Assembly (NCBI RefSeq): GCF_019977275.1
Contig: NZ_AP024650.1
Span: 1,364,001-1,428,000 of the forward strand
DNA: 64,000 bases
Reading direction: 5' to 3'
From: Arthrobacter sp. StoSoilB19
GTDB lineage: Bacteria > Actinomycetota > Actinomycetes > Actinomycetales > Micrococcaceae
Notes under the pieces: generated by a model
What the model saw: only the letters and a program-made list of their open reading frames with translations
Databases searched by the model: none
Told to the model about the DNA's origin: nothing
In this document: piece by piece, positions 17,443 through 26,132 of the stretch
How the letters are laid out: every line of letters begins with the position of its first letter
Numbering within the stretch: position 1 is the first letter of the stretch
Position numbers and translations under genes: made by a program

Positions 17443-18948
17443 CTACGGGGTGACCGGCGAGGGCTCCGCATCGGCAAGTTTCTGGGCGGCAGCGGTGATG
17501 TTCCGGGCCATGGCCGGGAAGATCAGGCTGTGGAACGGAAGCACGGCGAGCCAATAGAGCCGTCCGCTCAATCCCTTGGGGAAGAAGATGGCGCGCTGCC
17601 GGTAGCGGCTGCCCGCGCCGTCGGGCTCCACGGAAAGCTCCAGCCAGGCCCGTCCCGGCGCCCGCATCTCGGCCCGCAGCCGCAGGAGCCTGCCCCGGTC
17701 GATCTGCTCCACCCGCCACCAGTCCACCACTTCGCCGATGGCCAGGGTGTGCGGGTGCCGCCGGCCACGCAGCAGGCCTGCGCCGCCGGTCAGTTTGTCC
17801 AGCCAGCCGCGGACCTGCCAGGCCAGGGGCAGGGAATACCAGCCGTTGCGCCCGCCGATGCCCTCGATGATCGTCCAGACGTGGGCCGGGTCCACATCGC
17901 CGTGGAAGGTCCGCTCGTCGATGTAGACCTTGTGCCCCGACCAATCGGGGTCGCTGGGAAGCGGATCGGAGTCGGCACCGGCGTTGGCCCAGGTGGTCTC
18001 CACCTGGCCGTCCCGCTCCTTTCCCAGCGCCAGGGCCACCGCCTTGCGGTAGGGGGTCAGGCCGCCGTCGGGCTGGGGAATGTACTGGTCGATGTCGTGC
18101 TCGTTGGCCACCGCGTCATGCTGCAGGGACTGGACCAGCGGCACGGCCATGGAGAGCGGGATGGGTGTTGTCAGGGCCACCCACATGCCTGCCAGCTTGG
18201 GTGCCGGTACCGGCAGCGCCAGCACCACCCGGTAGGGCAGGCCCGCTTCGGCGGCGTACTCCTGCATCATCCCCGCGTAGGTCAGCACCTGCCGGCAGCC
18301 GATGTCGAAGGTGCGGTTGATGGGGCCCTCCAGCGACGCTGCGGACACCAGGTAGTAGAGGACATCACGCACGGCGATGGCTTCGATCCTGTTGCGCACC
18401 CAGCTGGGCGCCGGCATCAGGGGCAGTGTTTCGGAGAGGTGCCGGATCATCTCGAAGGAGGCGGAGCCGGAGCCGATCACCACGCCTGCCTGGAACACCA
18501 CGGCGTCCACCGGGCTGTCCAGGAAGACCTTGCCCACCGCCTCCCGTGACCGCATGTGGGTGGACAGCTCCACCCCCTGGGGGTGCAGGCCGCCAAGGTA
18601 GACGATCCGGCGGACCCCCGCGGCCGCTGCAGCATCCGCGGCCGTCCTGGCCATGGCCTTTTCCTTGGCTTCGAATCCCGCGCCGGCGGCCATCGAATGC
18701 ACCAGGTAGTAGAAGACCTCGACGCCGGCCAGGGCGTCGCGGAGGGCGTCGCCGTCGTCCAGGCTGCTTTCCACCACGTCCACTTTGTCCCGCCAGGGCA
18801 CGCCGGCGATCTTGTCCGGCGAGCGGACCAGCACCTTGACGGTGTGGCCTGCTTCCAAAAGCCGGGGCACCAGGCGGCCGCCGATGTAACCGGTGGCCCC
18901 GGTGACAAGGACAGTCTTTGGTGCTGGCTGGGCGCTCATTGCAGTCAT
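17443..18948 (-). CDS. NAD(P)-binding SDR-like protein fused to DUF2867
   Basis: 501 aa, two parts. Residues 1-~300 form an atypical extended SDR/NmrA Rossmann domain with TVLVTGATGYIGGRLVPRLLEAGH and LVRSPDKIAGVPW. The C-terminal ~180 residues are the DUF2867 domain (W-rich, SRYRQRAIFFPKGLSGRLYWLAVLPFH near the end). The substrate is unknown; the fusion is widespread in actinobacteria. The ATG at 18948 has an AGGAG site; an inner ATG at 18939 is also possible. It is transcribed away from mfd across a repeat-rich region. Confidence 0.88.
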   Translation of the reverse strand: MTAMSAQPAPKTVLVTGATGYIGGRLVPRLLEAGHTVKVLVRSPDKIAGVPWRDKVDVVESSLDDGDALRDALAGVEVFYYLVHSMAAGAGFEAKEKAMARTAADAAAAAGVRRIVYLGGLHPQGVELSTHMRSREAVGKVFLDSPVDAVVFQAGVVIGSGSASFEMIRHLSETLPLMPAPSWVRNRIEAIAVRDVLYYLVSAASLEGPINRTFDIGCRQVLTYAGMMQEYAAEAGLPYRVVLALPVPAPKLAGMWVALTTPIPLSMAVPLVQSLQHDAVANEHDIDQYIPQPDGGLTPYRKAVALALGKERDGQVETTWANAGADSDPLPSDPDWSGHKVYIDERTFHGDVDPAHVWTIIEGIGGRNGWYSLPLAWQVRGWLDKLTGGAGLLRGRRHPHTLAIGEVVDWWRVEQIDRGRLLRLRAEMRAPGRAWLELSVEPDGAGSRYRQRAIFFPKGLSGRLYWLAVLPFHSLIFPAMARNITAAAQKLADAEPSPVTP

Positions 18949-19002
18949 GCTGGCTCCTGTATGGTCCTGGCCCCTGCTCGTGCCGGCCTGGCTTCGTCCT
19001 TT

Positions 19003-19050
19003 GTTGTTCGGAGCCGCGGCCCGTCCGGACGGGCCGCGGCTCCGAACAAC
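19003..19050. repeat. Perfect 48-bp palindrome in the SDR/mfd divergent region
   Basis: Twenty-four bases from 19003 (starting GTTGTTCGGAGCCGCGGC) are followed, with no spacer, by their exact reverse complement to 19050. It could extrude as a cruciform or form a strong hairpin in RNA from either strand. Its outer part contains GTTCGGAGCC, the inverse of the 10-mer that recurs in the adjoining tandem repeat. Confidence 0.9.
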
Positions 19051-19097
19051 AGGGCTCCCAACAAAATGGCTCCGAACTAAGGGGCTCCGAACGGGCA
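19038..19097 (+). repeat. Four tandem 15-bp units with core GGCTCCGAAC
   Basis: The 10-mer GGCTCCGAAC (one copy GGCTCCCAAC) starts at 19038, 19053, 19068 and 19083, exactly 15 bp apart. The five bases between cores vary. A fifth copy in inverse orientation lies at 19006-19015 inside the palindrome. The non-coding position between divergent genes suggests protein binding sites or a replication-slippage repeat. Confidence 0.85.
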
Positions 19098-19170
19098 ACT
19101 GTCCGGCCCTGCCAGCCTAGGCCTGTGGGCGCCGCGCTGCCATGTCGTTCCTGCGCGGTAGGCTGGGAGT

Positions 19171-19200
19171 ACCCGGGATTCGCAGCGAATTTCGGGTTTT
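19171..19200 (+). terminator. Terminator-like hairpin in the mfd leader
   Basis: ACCCGGGATTCG (19171-19182) pairs with CGAATTTCGGGT (19186-19197, two G-T pairs) around a tiny loop, followed by TTT. No plus-strand gene ends upstream, so it would act on transcripts heading into mfd 45 nt later, that is, as an attenuator or read-through barrier. Confidence 0.45.
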
Positions 19201-19244
19201 CGCGTTGCCTGCGACCCTCGATGAACACCACAGGAGCTTCTGCC

Positions 19245-22200
19245 ATGAGTCTTCCCGGCCAGTCCGCCGCCGGCACATCCAGCACAGGCACATCCAGCAC
19301 GGGCACGTCCAGGACAGGCACGGCCCGGCCCGCCAAGACCAGTGCCGCCCCGTCGCTGGACGGGCTGCGCCGTGCCCTGGCGCCGGACCAGACGTTCGCC
19401 CGGGTCCGCGCCGAGGCTGCCCGGGGATTCGCCATCCGCGGACAGGACTACCAGATCAGCGCTCCTCCGGGACTTCGTCCGGTGCTGCTCGCGGAGATGG
19501 CTGACGGGCTGGCGGCCAAGGCGGAACAGGCGGGCGGTATGGAGCCGGGCGTGGTGCTGGCCGTCACTGCCACCGGCCGGGAGGCGGAGGACCTCACTGC
19601 GGCCCTGCGCGCCTACCTGCCCGCGGATTCGGTGGCCGAGTTCCCCAGTTGGGAGACCCTCCCGCACGAGCGGCTGTCGCCGCGCTCGGACACCGTAGGC
19701 CGCCGCTTGTCCGTGCTGCGCCGCCTGGCCCATCCGGAAAATCCAGCGCACCCGGAAGGCTCGACGGCGGGCCGGCTCCGCGTCGTCGTCGCGCCGGTCC
19801 GCGCCGTGGTCCAGCCGGTGGTGGCGGGCCTGGGCGACCTGGTTCCCGTCACGCTGAAGGTGGGCCAGGAGGTGCCGTTCTCCGACGTCGTGAAGAGCCT
19901 TGCCGACGCCGCGTACGCCCGTGTGGACATGGTGACGCACCGCGGTGAGTTCGCCGTCCGCGGCGGCATCATCGACGTTTTCCCGCCCACCGAGGACCAC
20001 CCCATCAGGGTGGAGTTCTTCGGGGACGAAGTGGACCAGATGCGCTGGTTTGCCGTGGCCGACCAGCGCTCGCTGTCCGCCCCGGGCGTCCACCATCCCA
20101 CCGAACTGCATGCCCCGCCGTGCCGGGAAATCCTCATCACCCCGTCCGTCATGTCCCGCGCCGCCACGCTGAAGTCCCAGCTTCCGGCCGCCGCGGACAT
20201 GCTGGAGAAGATCGCCGGCGGAATCGCCGTGGAGGGCATGGAATCCCTGGCGCCGGTGCTGGTGGATGCGATGGTTCCGTTCGTTGACCAGCTGCCTGCC
20301 GACTCCATCGCCGTGCTGATCGAGCCGGAGAAGGTGCGCACCCGCGCCCACGACCTTGCCGCCACCAACGAGGAGTTCCTCGAAGCGGCATGGTCCACCG
20401 CGTCCGACGGCGGTGCGGCACCTTTGGACCTCAGCTCGCAGGCGAGTGCGGCGCTGCACTCTGCCAGCTTCCGGTCCCTGGCGGAAACGCGCACCTCCTC
20501 GCTGGAGCACGGCGTGTCCTGGTGGTCGATTACGTCACTGGCGCAGGACGCGGAGCTGCTGCCCGAGATCGACGTGCTGAACCTGCATGCCCGGGAGCCG
20601 CGGGGCTACCAGGGCGACGTGGCGGAAATGATGGAGTTCATCGGTTCGCACGTCCGCGACCAGTGGCGGATCGTGGTGGCCACGGAAGGGCCCGGGCCGG
20701 CCCAGCGCCTGGCCGAGCTGTTCCATGAGAACGACATTCCCTGTGCCCGGGTGGACAGCCTGGACCACGAACCCCAGCCGGGCATCATCGAGGTGACTAC
20801 TGCCGCCGTCGGCCGTGGTTTTGTCCTGGACGGTCTCAAACTGGGCCTGCTCACCGAAGCCGACCTGCTGGGACGGACCTCCGCCGGGTCCACCAAGGAC
20901 ATGCGGAGGATGCCCTCCAAGCGGCGCAACGCCGTCGATCCCCTGCAACTGGTGGCGGGGGACCACGTGGTCCATGAACAGCACGGCATTGGCCGGTTCG
21001 TGGAACTCATCCAGCGCAAGGTGGCCGGCGGCGGCGACGGCGTCCGGGAATACCTGGTGCTGGAGTACGCGCCGGCCAAGCGCGGCGCACCCGGCGACCG
21101 GCTGTTCGTCCCCACGGACCAGCTGGACCAGGTGACCCGCTACGTGGGCGGCGACACCCCCGTGCTGAGCAAGATGGGCGGCGCTGACTGGGCCAGCACC
21201 AAGTCCAAGGCCCGCAAAGCCGTCAAGGAGATCGCCGGCGAACTGATCCGGCTGTACTCTGCCCGCATGGCCTCCCGTGGCCACGCGTTTGGACCCGACA
21301 CGCCCTGGCAGCGCGAACTGGAGGAGGCCTTCCCGTACGTGGAGACGCCGGACCAGCTGACCACCATCAACGAGGTCAAGGCGGACATGGAGCGGGAGAT
21401 TCCCATGGACCGGCTGGTGTCCGGCGACGTGGGCTACGGCAAGACCGAGATCGCGGTGCGCGCTGCCTTCAAGGCGGTGCAGGACGGCAAACAGGTGGCG
21501 GTGCTGGTGCCCACCACCCTGCTGGCCCAGCAGCACTACGAGACCTTCACCGAACGCTTCTCCGGCTTCCCGCTGCGGGTGAAGCCGTTGTCCCGGTTCC
21601 AGAGCGCCAAGGAAGCGAAGGAGACGGCGGAGGGTGTGAAGAGCGGTGCCGTGGACGTGGTGATCGGCACGCACCGGCTGTTGGCCAAGGACTTTGAGTT
21701 CAAGGACCTGGGCCTGGTGATCGTGGACGAGGAACAGCGGTTCGGCGTGGAGCACAAGGAAGCGCTGAAGAAGATGCGCACCAACGTGGACGTCCTGGCC
21801 ATGAGTGCCACCCCGATTCCCCGCACCCTGGAGATGTCCCTCACCGGCATCCGGGAAACCTCCACCCTGGCCACCCCGCCGGAGGAACGGCACCCCGTGC
21901 TGACCTACGTGGGCCCGTACACGGACAAGCAGACCTCGGCCGCCATCCGCCGCGAGCTGATGCGTGAAGGCCAGGTGTTCCTGGTCCACAACCGGGTGTC
22001 CACTATCGAGCGGACGGCCGCCAGGATCCGCGAGCTGGTGCCCGAGGCACGGGTGGAGGTGGCGCACGGCAAGATGTCCGAGAGCCGCCTGGAACAGATC
22101 ATCGTTGACTTCTGGGAGCGGCGCTTCGACGTGCTGGTGTGCACCACCATCATCGAGACAGGCCTGGACATCTCCAACGCCAACACGTTGATCGTGGACG

Positions 22201-23009
22201 GCGCGGACAAGTACGGCCTGTCCCAGCTGCACCAGCTCCGCGGCCGCGTGGGCCGTGGCCGTGAACGCGCCTACGCCTACTTCCTGTATCCGTCAGAGAA
22301 GCCGCTGGGCGAGGTGGCGCTGGAACGGCTCAAGGCCGTGGCCGCGCACAACGAACTGGGCGCCGGCATGCAGCTGGCCATGAAGGACCTGGAAATCCGC
22401 GGTGCCGGCAACCTGCTGGGCGGCGAACAGTCCGGCCACATCCAGGGAGTGGGCTTTGACCTGTACATCCGGCTGGTGGGCGAGGCCGTGGCGGACTACC
22501 GGGGCGAGGCCGAAGAAAAGGCCGCGGAGATGAAGATCGAGCTGCCGGTCAACGCCCACCTGCCGCACGACTATGTCCCCGGCGAACGGCTGCGCCTGGA
22601 GGCCTACCGGAAGCTCGCAGCGGCCATCACCAATGAGGCCATCGACGAGGTCCAGGCCGAGCTCGTTGACCGCTACGGTGAACTTCCGCTGCCCGCCCAG
22701 AACCTGGTGGCGGTGGCACGCTTCCGTGTTGGTGCGCGCGAAGCCGGCCTGTCCGACGTCGCTCTGCAGGGCAACTTCATCAAGTTCTCCCCGGCCTCGC
22801 TCCCGGAATCCAAGATCATGCGCCTGAACCGGATGTACCCCGGATCGCAGTCCAAACCCGCACTCGACGCCGTCCTCATCCCCAAGCCCAAGACGGCACG
22901 GATCGGCGGCCGGGACCTGCAGGACGCCGAGATCCTGGAATGGGCCAACGGCGTGATCCGGAATATCTTTTCCGACGCCCCGCTCGCCGCCCCGGCAGTC
23001 AGCGGCTAG
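19245..23009 (+). CDS. mfd: Transcription-repair coupling factor Mfd
   Basis: DNA translocase that removes stalled RNA polymerase and recruits UvrA. 1254 aa. Domains in order: UvrB-like N-terminal part, the RNA-polymerase-interacting CarD-like domain (AGDHVVHEQHGIGRFVEL), RecG-type helicase with Walker A GDVGYGKTEIAVRA and DEEQRFG box, helicase C (ETGLDISNANTLIVDGAD, QLRGRVGRG), and the TRCF C-terminal domain. The frame is open upstream; the ATG at 19245 follows CAGGAG at good spacing. The first 30 residues carry a Gly-Thr-Ser repeat absent from typical Mfd, encoded by a 15-bp tandem repeat. Confidence 0.95.
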   Translation: MSLPGQSAAGTSSTGTSSTGTSRTGTARPAKTSAAPSLDGLRRALAPDQTFARVRAEAARGFAIRGQDYQISAPPGLRPVLLAEMADGLAAKAEQAGGMEPGVVLAVTATGREAEDLTAALRAYLPADSVAEFPSWETLPHERLSPRSDTVGRRLSVLRRLAHPENPAHPEGSTAGRLRVVVAPVRAVVQPVVAGLGDLVPVTLKVGQEVPFSDVVKSLADAAYARVDMVTHRGEFAVRGGIIDVFPPTEDHPIRVEFFGDEVDQMRWFAVADQRSLSAPGVHHPTELHAPPCREILITPSVMSRAATLKSQLPAAADMLEKIAGGIAVEGMESLAPVLVDAMVPFVDQLPADSIAVLIEPEKVRTRAHDLAATNEEFLEAAWSTASDGGAAPLDLSSQASAALHSASFRSLAETRTSSLEHGVSWWSITSLAQDAELLPEIDVLNLHAREPRGYQGDVAEMMEFIGSHVRDQWRIVVATEGPGPAQRLAELFHENDIPCARVDSLDHEPQPGIIEVTTAAVGRGFVLDGLKLGLLTEADLLGRTSAGSTKDMRRMPSKRRNAVDPLQLVAGDHVVHEQHGIGRFVELIQRKVAGGGDGVREYLVLEYAPAKRGAPGDRLFVPTDQLDQVTRYVGGDTPVLSKMGGADWASTKSKARKAVKEIAGELIRLYSARMASRGHAFGPDTPWQRELEEAFPYVETPDQLTTINEVKADMEREIPMDRLVSGDVGYGKTEIAVRAAFKAVQDGKQVAVLVPTTLLAQQHYETFTERFSGFPLRVKPLSRFQSAKEAKETAEGVKSGAVDVVIGTHRLLAKDFEFKDLGLVIVDEEQRFGVEHKEALKKMRTNVDVLAMSATPIPRTLEMSLTGIRETSTLATPPEERHPVLTYVGPYTDKQTSAAIRRELMREGQVFLVHNRVSTIERTAARIRELVPEARVEVAHGKMSESRLEQIIVDFWERRFDVLVCTTIIETGLDISNANTLIVDGADKYGLSQLHQLRGRVGRGRERAYAYFLYPSEKPLGEVALERLKAVAAHNELGAGMQLAMKDLEIRGAGNLLGGEQSGHIQGVGFDLYIRLVGEAVADYRGEAEEKAAEMKIELPVNAHLPHDYVPGERLRLEAYRKLAAAITNEAIDEVQAELVDRYGELPLPAQNLVAVARFRVGAREAGLSDVALQGNFIKFSPASLPESKIMRLNRMYPGSQSKPALDAVLIPKPKTARIGGRDLQDAEILEWANGVIRNIFSDAPLAAPAVSG
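19272..19331 (+). repeat. 15-bp tandem repeat in the 5' end of mfd
   Basis: GGCAC begins at 19272, 19287, 19302 and 19317. The first two full units are GGCACATCCAGCACA and GGCACATCCAGCACG. It encodes GTSST-GTSST-GTSRT-GTARP, a flexible extension before the conserved Mfd sequence. Confidence 0.85.
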
Positions 23010-23015
23010 TACGTG

Positions 23016-23828
23016 ATGGGAGGACACCACGCCGCGTCTGGAGCCGCGGCGTGGGTAGCTGTTGCGTCCACCGGCCCCTACACCCTGGGTTGGTACCCGC
23101 TGGATCCCACGGGCATCCTCATCGGCGGCATGGCCACCGCGGGCACGGCACTGGTGTGCGACTGGGACCACCGGGCAAGCACGGTGGCCCACTCGCTGCC
23201 GCCGCTGTCCAACGTGATTGCGCGCGGCATCGAGAACGCCAGCGGGGGCCACCGGCAGGGAACGCACTCCATCCTTGGTGCCGCGGTTTTTGTCTTCCTC
23301 GCCGGCCTGGCATCGCAGGTGCACCTGGACACGGGCTGGGGCCGCCTGTCCGTGGGGGCCGGGCTGCTGTGCATGTTCCTGATCAACATTGCGGCGAAGG
23401 CGCTGAAGCTCTTTCCCAAAAGCGGCTTTATCTCCAACTGGATCTTCGCGCTGGTCATGGCGGGCCTGGTCACGGTATACGCGCCGGGGCAGTGGACCTG
23501 GCTGCCCACCTCGATGCTGATCGGGGTGGTGGTGCACATCGTGGGCGACCTCATCACCACCGGAGGAGTGCCGCTGCTGTGGCCGCTGGTGGTCCGGCCG
23601 CCGAAAATACTGCGCCGGCTGCCCCTGCTGCGGAACGTCTGGCGGGCCAACGGCGCCCTGTCCCTTCCCCTGCTGGGGCGTGCCGGTTCCAAGCGGGAGT
23701 GGCTGGTGCTGATCCCGGTCAGCGCGTACGCCATGGTGGGCATGTCGATGGCCGGCTGGGCCATCGCCCAACAGCACTGGGGCCGTGCGGCGGCTGCCGC
23801 GGGCGCCTGGATCAGGCTCTGGTTCTAG
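23016..23828 (+). CDS. Membrane-bound metal-dependent hydrolase, DUF457/YdjM-like
   Basis: 270 aa with about six hydrophobic segments. The N-terminal MGGHHAASGAAAW and the D-x-DH box CDWDHRAS, plus GGHRQGTHSILG, are the histidine/aspartate motifs of the DUF457 (YdjM-like) family of predicted membrane hydrolases. The substrate is unknown. The ATG at 23016 lies 6 nt after the mfd stop (a GTG at 23013 is also possible), so it is cotranscribed with mfd. A clear terminator follows. Confidence 0.85.
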   Translation: MGGHHAASGAAAWVAVASTGPYTLGWYPLDPTGILIGGMATAGTALVCDWDHRASTVAHSLPPLSNVIARGIENASGGHRQGTHSILGAAVFVFLAGLASQVHLDTGWGRLSVGAGLLCMFLINIAAKALKLFPKSGFISNWIFALVMAGLVTVYAPGQWTWLPTSMLIGVVVHIVGDLITTGGVPLLWPLVVRPPKILRRLPLLRNVWRANGALSLPLLGRAGSKREWLVLIPVSAYAMVGMSMAGWAIAQQHWGRAAAAAGAWIRLWF

Positions 23829-23855
23829 CAGGCAACACCCTTCAGCGGGAAACAG

Positions 23856-23889
23856 CAACGGACCGGCGGAAAAGTCCGCCGGTCCGTTG
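23856..23889. terminator. Bidirectional hairpin terminator
   Basis: CAACGGACCGGCGGA (23856-23870) and its exact complement (23875-23889) form a 15-bp stem with loop AAAG, followed by TTTGCTG. It separates convergent genes. Confidence 0.85.
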
Positions 23890-23909
23890 TTTGCTGTATG
23901 GAGTGGGTG

Positions 23910-24173
23910 TTAGTGCTCGCCCGCAGAGTCGGACCGGCCCAGGATGGTCTGCGGGATCCAGAAGGCCAGCGCAAACAGGGCCAGGCAGGCGGCCATGGGC
24001 CACGGGTTGCCCAGGCTGAGGAAGGACAGCGAGTAGATGGCGCCCAGGAACAGCACGAAGCAGACCGCGAACAGGATGACGCTGGTGGCGAGGTTGTTCT
24101 CGTTCTGCGGGGTCCGGACGGAGTCCTGGTTCGACGCCGAGTCCCGGCTGGACGCGTTGATCTGGCTGGACAT
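23910..24173 (-). CDS. Small two-helix membrane protein of unknown function
   Basis: 87 aa. A polar, Ser/Asn/Gln-rich N-terminal tail of about 30 residues (MSSQINASSRDSASNQDSV) precedes two hydrophobic helices (about residues 31-51 and 56-76) and a short hydrophilic end. I do not recognise a family. The ATG at 24173 has an AGGAGGA ribosome site; the frame continues upstream but without it. It lies 52 nt downstream of deoC on the same strand. Confidence 0.75.
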   Translation of the reverse strand: MSSQINASSRDSASNQDSVRTPQNENNLATSVILFAVCFVLFLGAIYSLSFLSLGNPWPMAACLALFALAFWIPQTILGRSDSAGEH

Positions 24174-24225
24174 ATGTTCCTCCTCGGCCCCGCGGGGCTT
24201 GGTCTGCGGCCGCTTCCGGGTCCGG

Positions 24226-24945
24226 TCAGTAAGCGGTTGAACCCTGTTCACCCTTGACGATGGCAATCCCGGAGCTGGCACCAATTCGTGTTGCACCTGC
24301 TGCAATCATAGCCTGCGCGTCGGCCAGGGACCGTACGCCGCCGGAGGCCTTGACCCCCAGGTCAGGGCCCACCGCGCGGCGCATCAGGGCCACGTCTTCA
24401 ACGGTGGCGCCGCCACCGTTGAAGCCCGTGGAGGTTTTCACGAAGTCCGCCCCGGCCTCAACGGCCGCCCGGCATGCCAGCACCTTCTGCTCATCCGTGA
24501 GCAGGGCTGTTTCGATGATGACTTTCAGGATGGCGCCGCCGGCGTGCACCGTCTCGGCCACCGCGGCGATGTCCTCGGTCAAGGCGCCCTGGTCACCGGC
24601 CCTCGCGGCGGCAATGTTGATCACCATGTCCACCTCGTCCGCGCCGTCCAGCACGGCGCCGCGGGCCTCGAACGACTTCACGTCTGTAGGGGTGGCCCCC
24701 AGCGGAAAGCCCACCACGGAACAGGTGAGGACGCCGGAGCCCTTGAGCGCCTTGGTGACGGTCTTGACCCAGATGGGGTTGACGCAGACCGACTTGAACC
24801 GGTACTCGGCTGCCTCCGCGCAGACCTTCAGCACGTCAGCTTCCGAGGCTTCGGGCTTGAGCAGCGTGTGGTCGATGTAGGAGGCGATGTTCGCGGTCCC
24901 GGCCGGATCAGCGGTTCCTGCGTGAACGGTGGCTTCGTTGCTCAT
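24226..24945 (-). CDS. deoC: Deoxyribose-phosphate aldolase
   Basis: Class I aldolase splitting 2-deoxyribose-5-phosphate into glyceraldehyde-3-phosphate and acetaldehyde in deoxynucleoside catabolism. 239 aa. The Schiff-base lysine motif is in [18 protein letters not shown], the second lysine in [10 protein letters not shown], and the N-terminal [10 protein letters not shown] is typical. ATG with AGAGGACC upstream. The purine nucleoside phosphorylase and phosphomutase genes 7-10 kb away belong to the same salvage route. Confidence 0.95.
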   Translation of the reverse strand: MSNEATVHAGTADPAGTANIASYIDHTLLKPEASEADVLKVCAEAAEYRFKSVCVNPIWVKTVTKALKGSGVLTCSVVGFPLGATPTDVKSFEARGAVLDGADEVDMVINIAAARAGDQGALTEDIAAVAETVHAGGAILKVIIETALLTDEQKVLACRAAVEAGADFVKTSTGFNGGGATVEDVALMRRAVGPDLGVKASGGVRSLADAQAMIAAGATRIGASSGIAIVKGEQGSTAY

Positions 24946-25034
24946 GATGGTCCTCTCGAAGGGCCTTGTGGGCCCGGCGTTGACTCGGTTTCGGGAACCA
25001 TCTTGTCACAGCGCACGGCGCCGGTGGCGGCCGC

Positions 25035-25907
25035 TCAGGCGGCAGCCTGAAGGACCGGCGCTGCAGCCGCGGCAGTCAGCAACTGGGTGGCACAGGCACC
25101 TGCCGCCGACGCGGCGGCCACCAGCAGCCCCAGGCGCACGCCGTCGAACGCTGCTGCGTCGCCGATCGCCCAGATCCCCGGCACGGACGTCCGGAAGTCC
25201 CTGCTGATCTCGATGCCGCCGCCGGCGGCCGTCCGCAGGCCCGCGCTGGCGGCGAGGCCGTCCCGGGATACCCGCTCCTCGGCCAGGACCACCAGGTCGC
25301 CGGTCATGCTGCTGCCGTCTTCAAAGACCACGGCGGAGGCGGCGAGGGGGGAACCGGCCCCTCCGGAAACGACGGCGGGGATGATGGCCGCGGGCCGGGC
25401 GGTGGTGCGGATTGGCCGCACCCCCTTGGCCCGGAGTACCGCTTCGGCCTGCCCTGCCGCTGCCCCGGTGCCCACCAGGATCCCCACGGGGCGGCGGCCC
25501 AGCTCGCGGGTGACTTCCTGCACTCCGTCCGCAATGCGCGGGGCGTCGTCGATGGTGGAGTAACTCAGGCACTGCGCGGCGCCGTCCACCGGGTTGGCCA
25601 CGGGAGCCGAGCCGGTGGCGATGACCAGCTGGTCGTAGGCGAATTCCATGCCGTCGGCGGTTGCCACGGTGCGCTTGGCAGCATCGATGTGGCTGGCCGG
25701 CTGGCCAAAGCGGACGGAGACCTGGGGGAGCATGGCCAGCTCCAGCAGTTCCGCCGGGGTGTCATCGCGGTTGCTCAGCACGGTGATGGTGCCGGCGAAC
25801 CGTGCCCGGTCCAGTTGGGCCACCAGGGCCTGGGCGGCGGGGCCGGCGCCGGCGATGACGATGCGGGTTGCGGCGGAGGTGGACGTTGAGGGTGCCGGAG
25901 CGGACAT
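25035..25907 (-). CDS. FAD/NAD(P)-dependent oxidoreductase related to the NirB N-terminus
   Basis: 290 aa, shorter than the usual ~400 aa of this pyridine nucleotide-disulfide oxidoreductase group. FAD-binding GAGPAAQALVAQL is at residues 14-26, an ATG-type motif is LVIATGSAPV, a degenerate second Rossmann loop is LVGTGAAAGQAEAVL, and the C-terminal FAD motif is VPGIWAIGDAAAF. No C-terminal dimerisation domain and no redox cysteines, so it probably passes electrons to a partner. The ATG at 25907 has an AAAGGG site; an upstream ATG at 25952 lacks one. The context is nitrite assimilation, but the 225-nt gap to nnaR suggests its own promoter. Confidence 0.8.
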   Translation of the reverse strand: MSAPAPSTSTSAATRIVIAGAGPAAQALVAQLDRARFAGTITVLSNRDDTPAELLELAMLPQVSVRFGQPASHIDAAKRTVATADGMEFAYDQLVIATGSAPVANPVDGAAQCLSYSTIDDAPRIADGVQEVTRELGRRPVGILVGTGAAAGQAEAVLRAKGVRPIRTTARPAAIIPAVVSGGAGSPLAASAVVFEDGSSMTGDLVVLAEERVSRDGLAASAGLRTAAGGGIEISRDFRTSVPGIWAIGDAAAFDGVRLGLLVAAASAAGACATQLLTAAAAAPVLQAAA

Positions 25908-26033
25908 GTGCTGGCCCTTTCGCTGGCGGCCGGGAACCGGCCGGAACTTCATGATGGAACCCAGCGTAGGGGCCTGCTTTTTCGGTTGTGTTACCCACCC
26001 ATTGCTGTTTACCGGGCCCGTGTTCGCCAGTAT

Positions 26034-26047
26034 TTACCGGCCGGTAA
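26034..26047. promoter_or_regulatory. 14-bp palindrome TTACCGGCCGGTAA upstream of the flavoprotein gene
   Basis: Exact dyad. On the minus strand the flank reads GTTAC-N6-GTAAA, close to one GlnR-type half-site pair (GTNAC-N6-GAAAC). It lies 126-140 nt before the ATG of the minus-strand flavoprotein. Confidence 0.4.
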
Positions 26048-26132
26048 CAGAACGCGTGACCCACCTCTCATTCACCGGCCGGCGGACACAATCCGCCCCT
26101 CCCGGCGCACAAGTGGCCGGCACAGGCGTTCC

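Noticed and set aside
19038..19097. CRISPR array
   Set aside because: Units are only 15 bp with 5-bp variable gaps, and no cas genes are present.
18918..19244. Extension of mfd upstream through the palindrome and repeat array
   Set aside because: No conserved sequence there and the ATG at 19245 has CAGGAG at correct distance.
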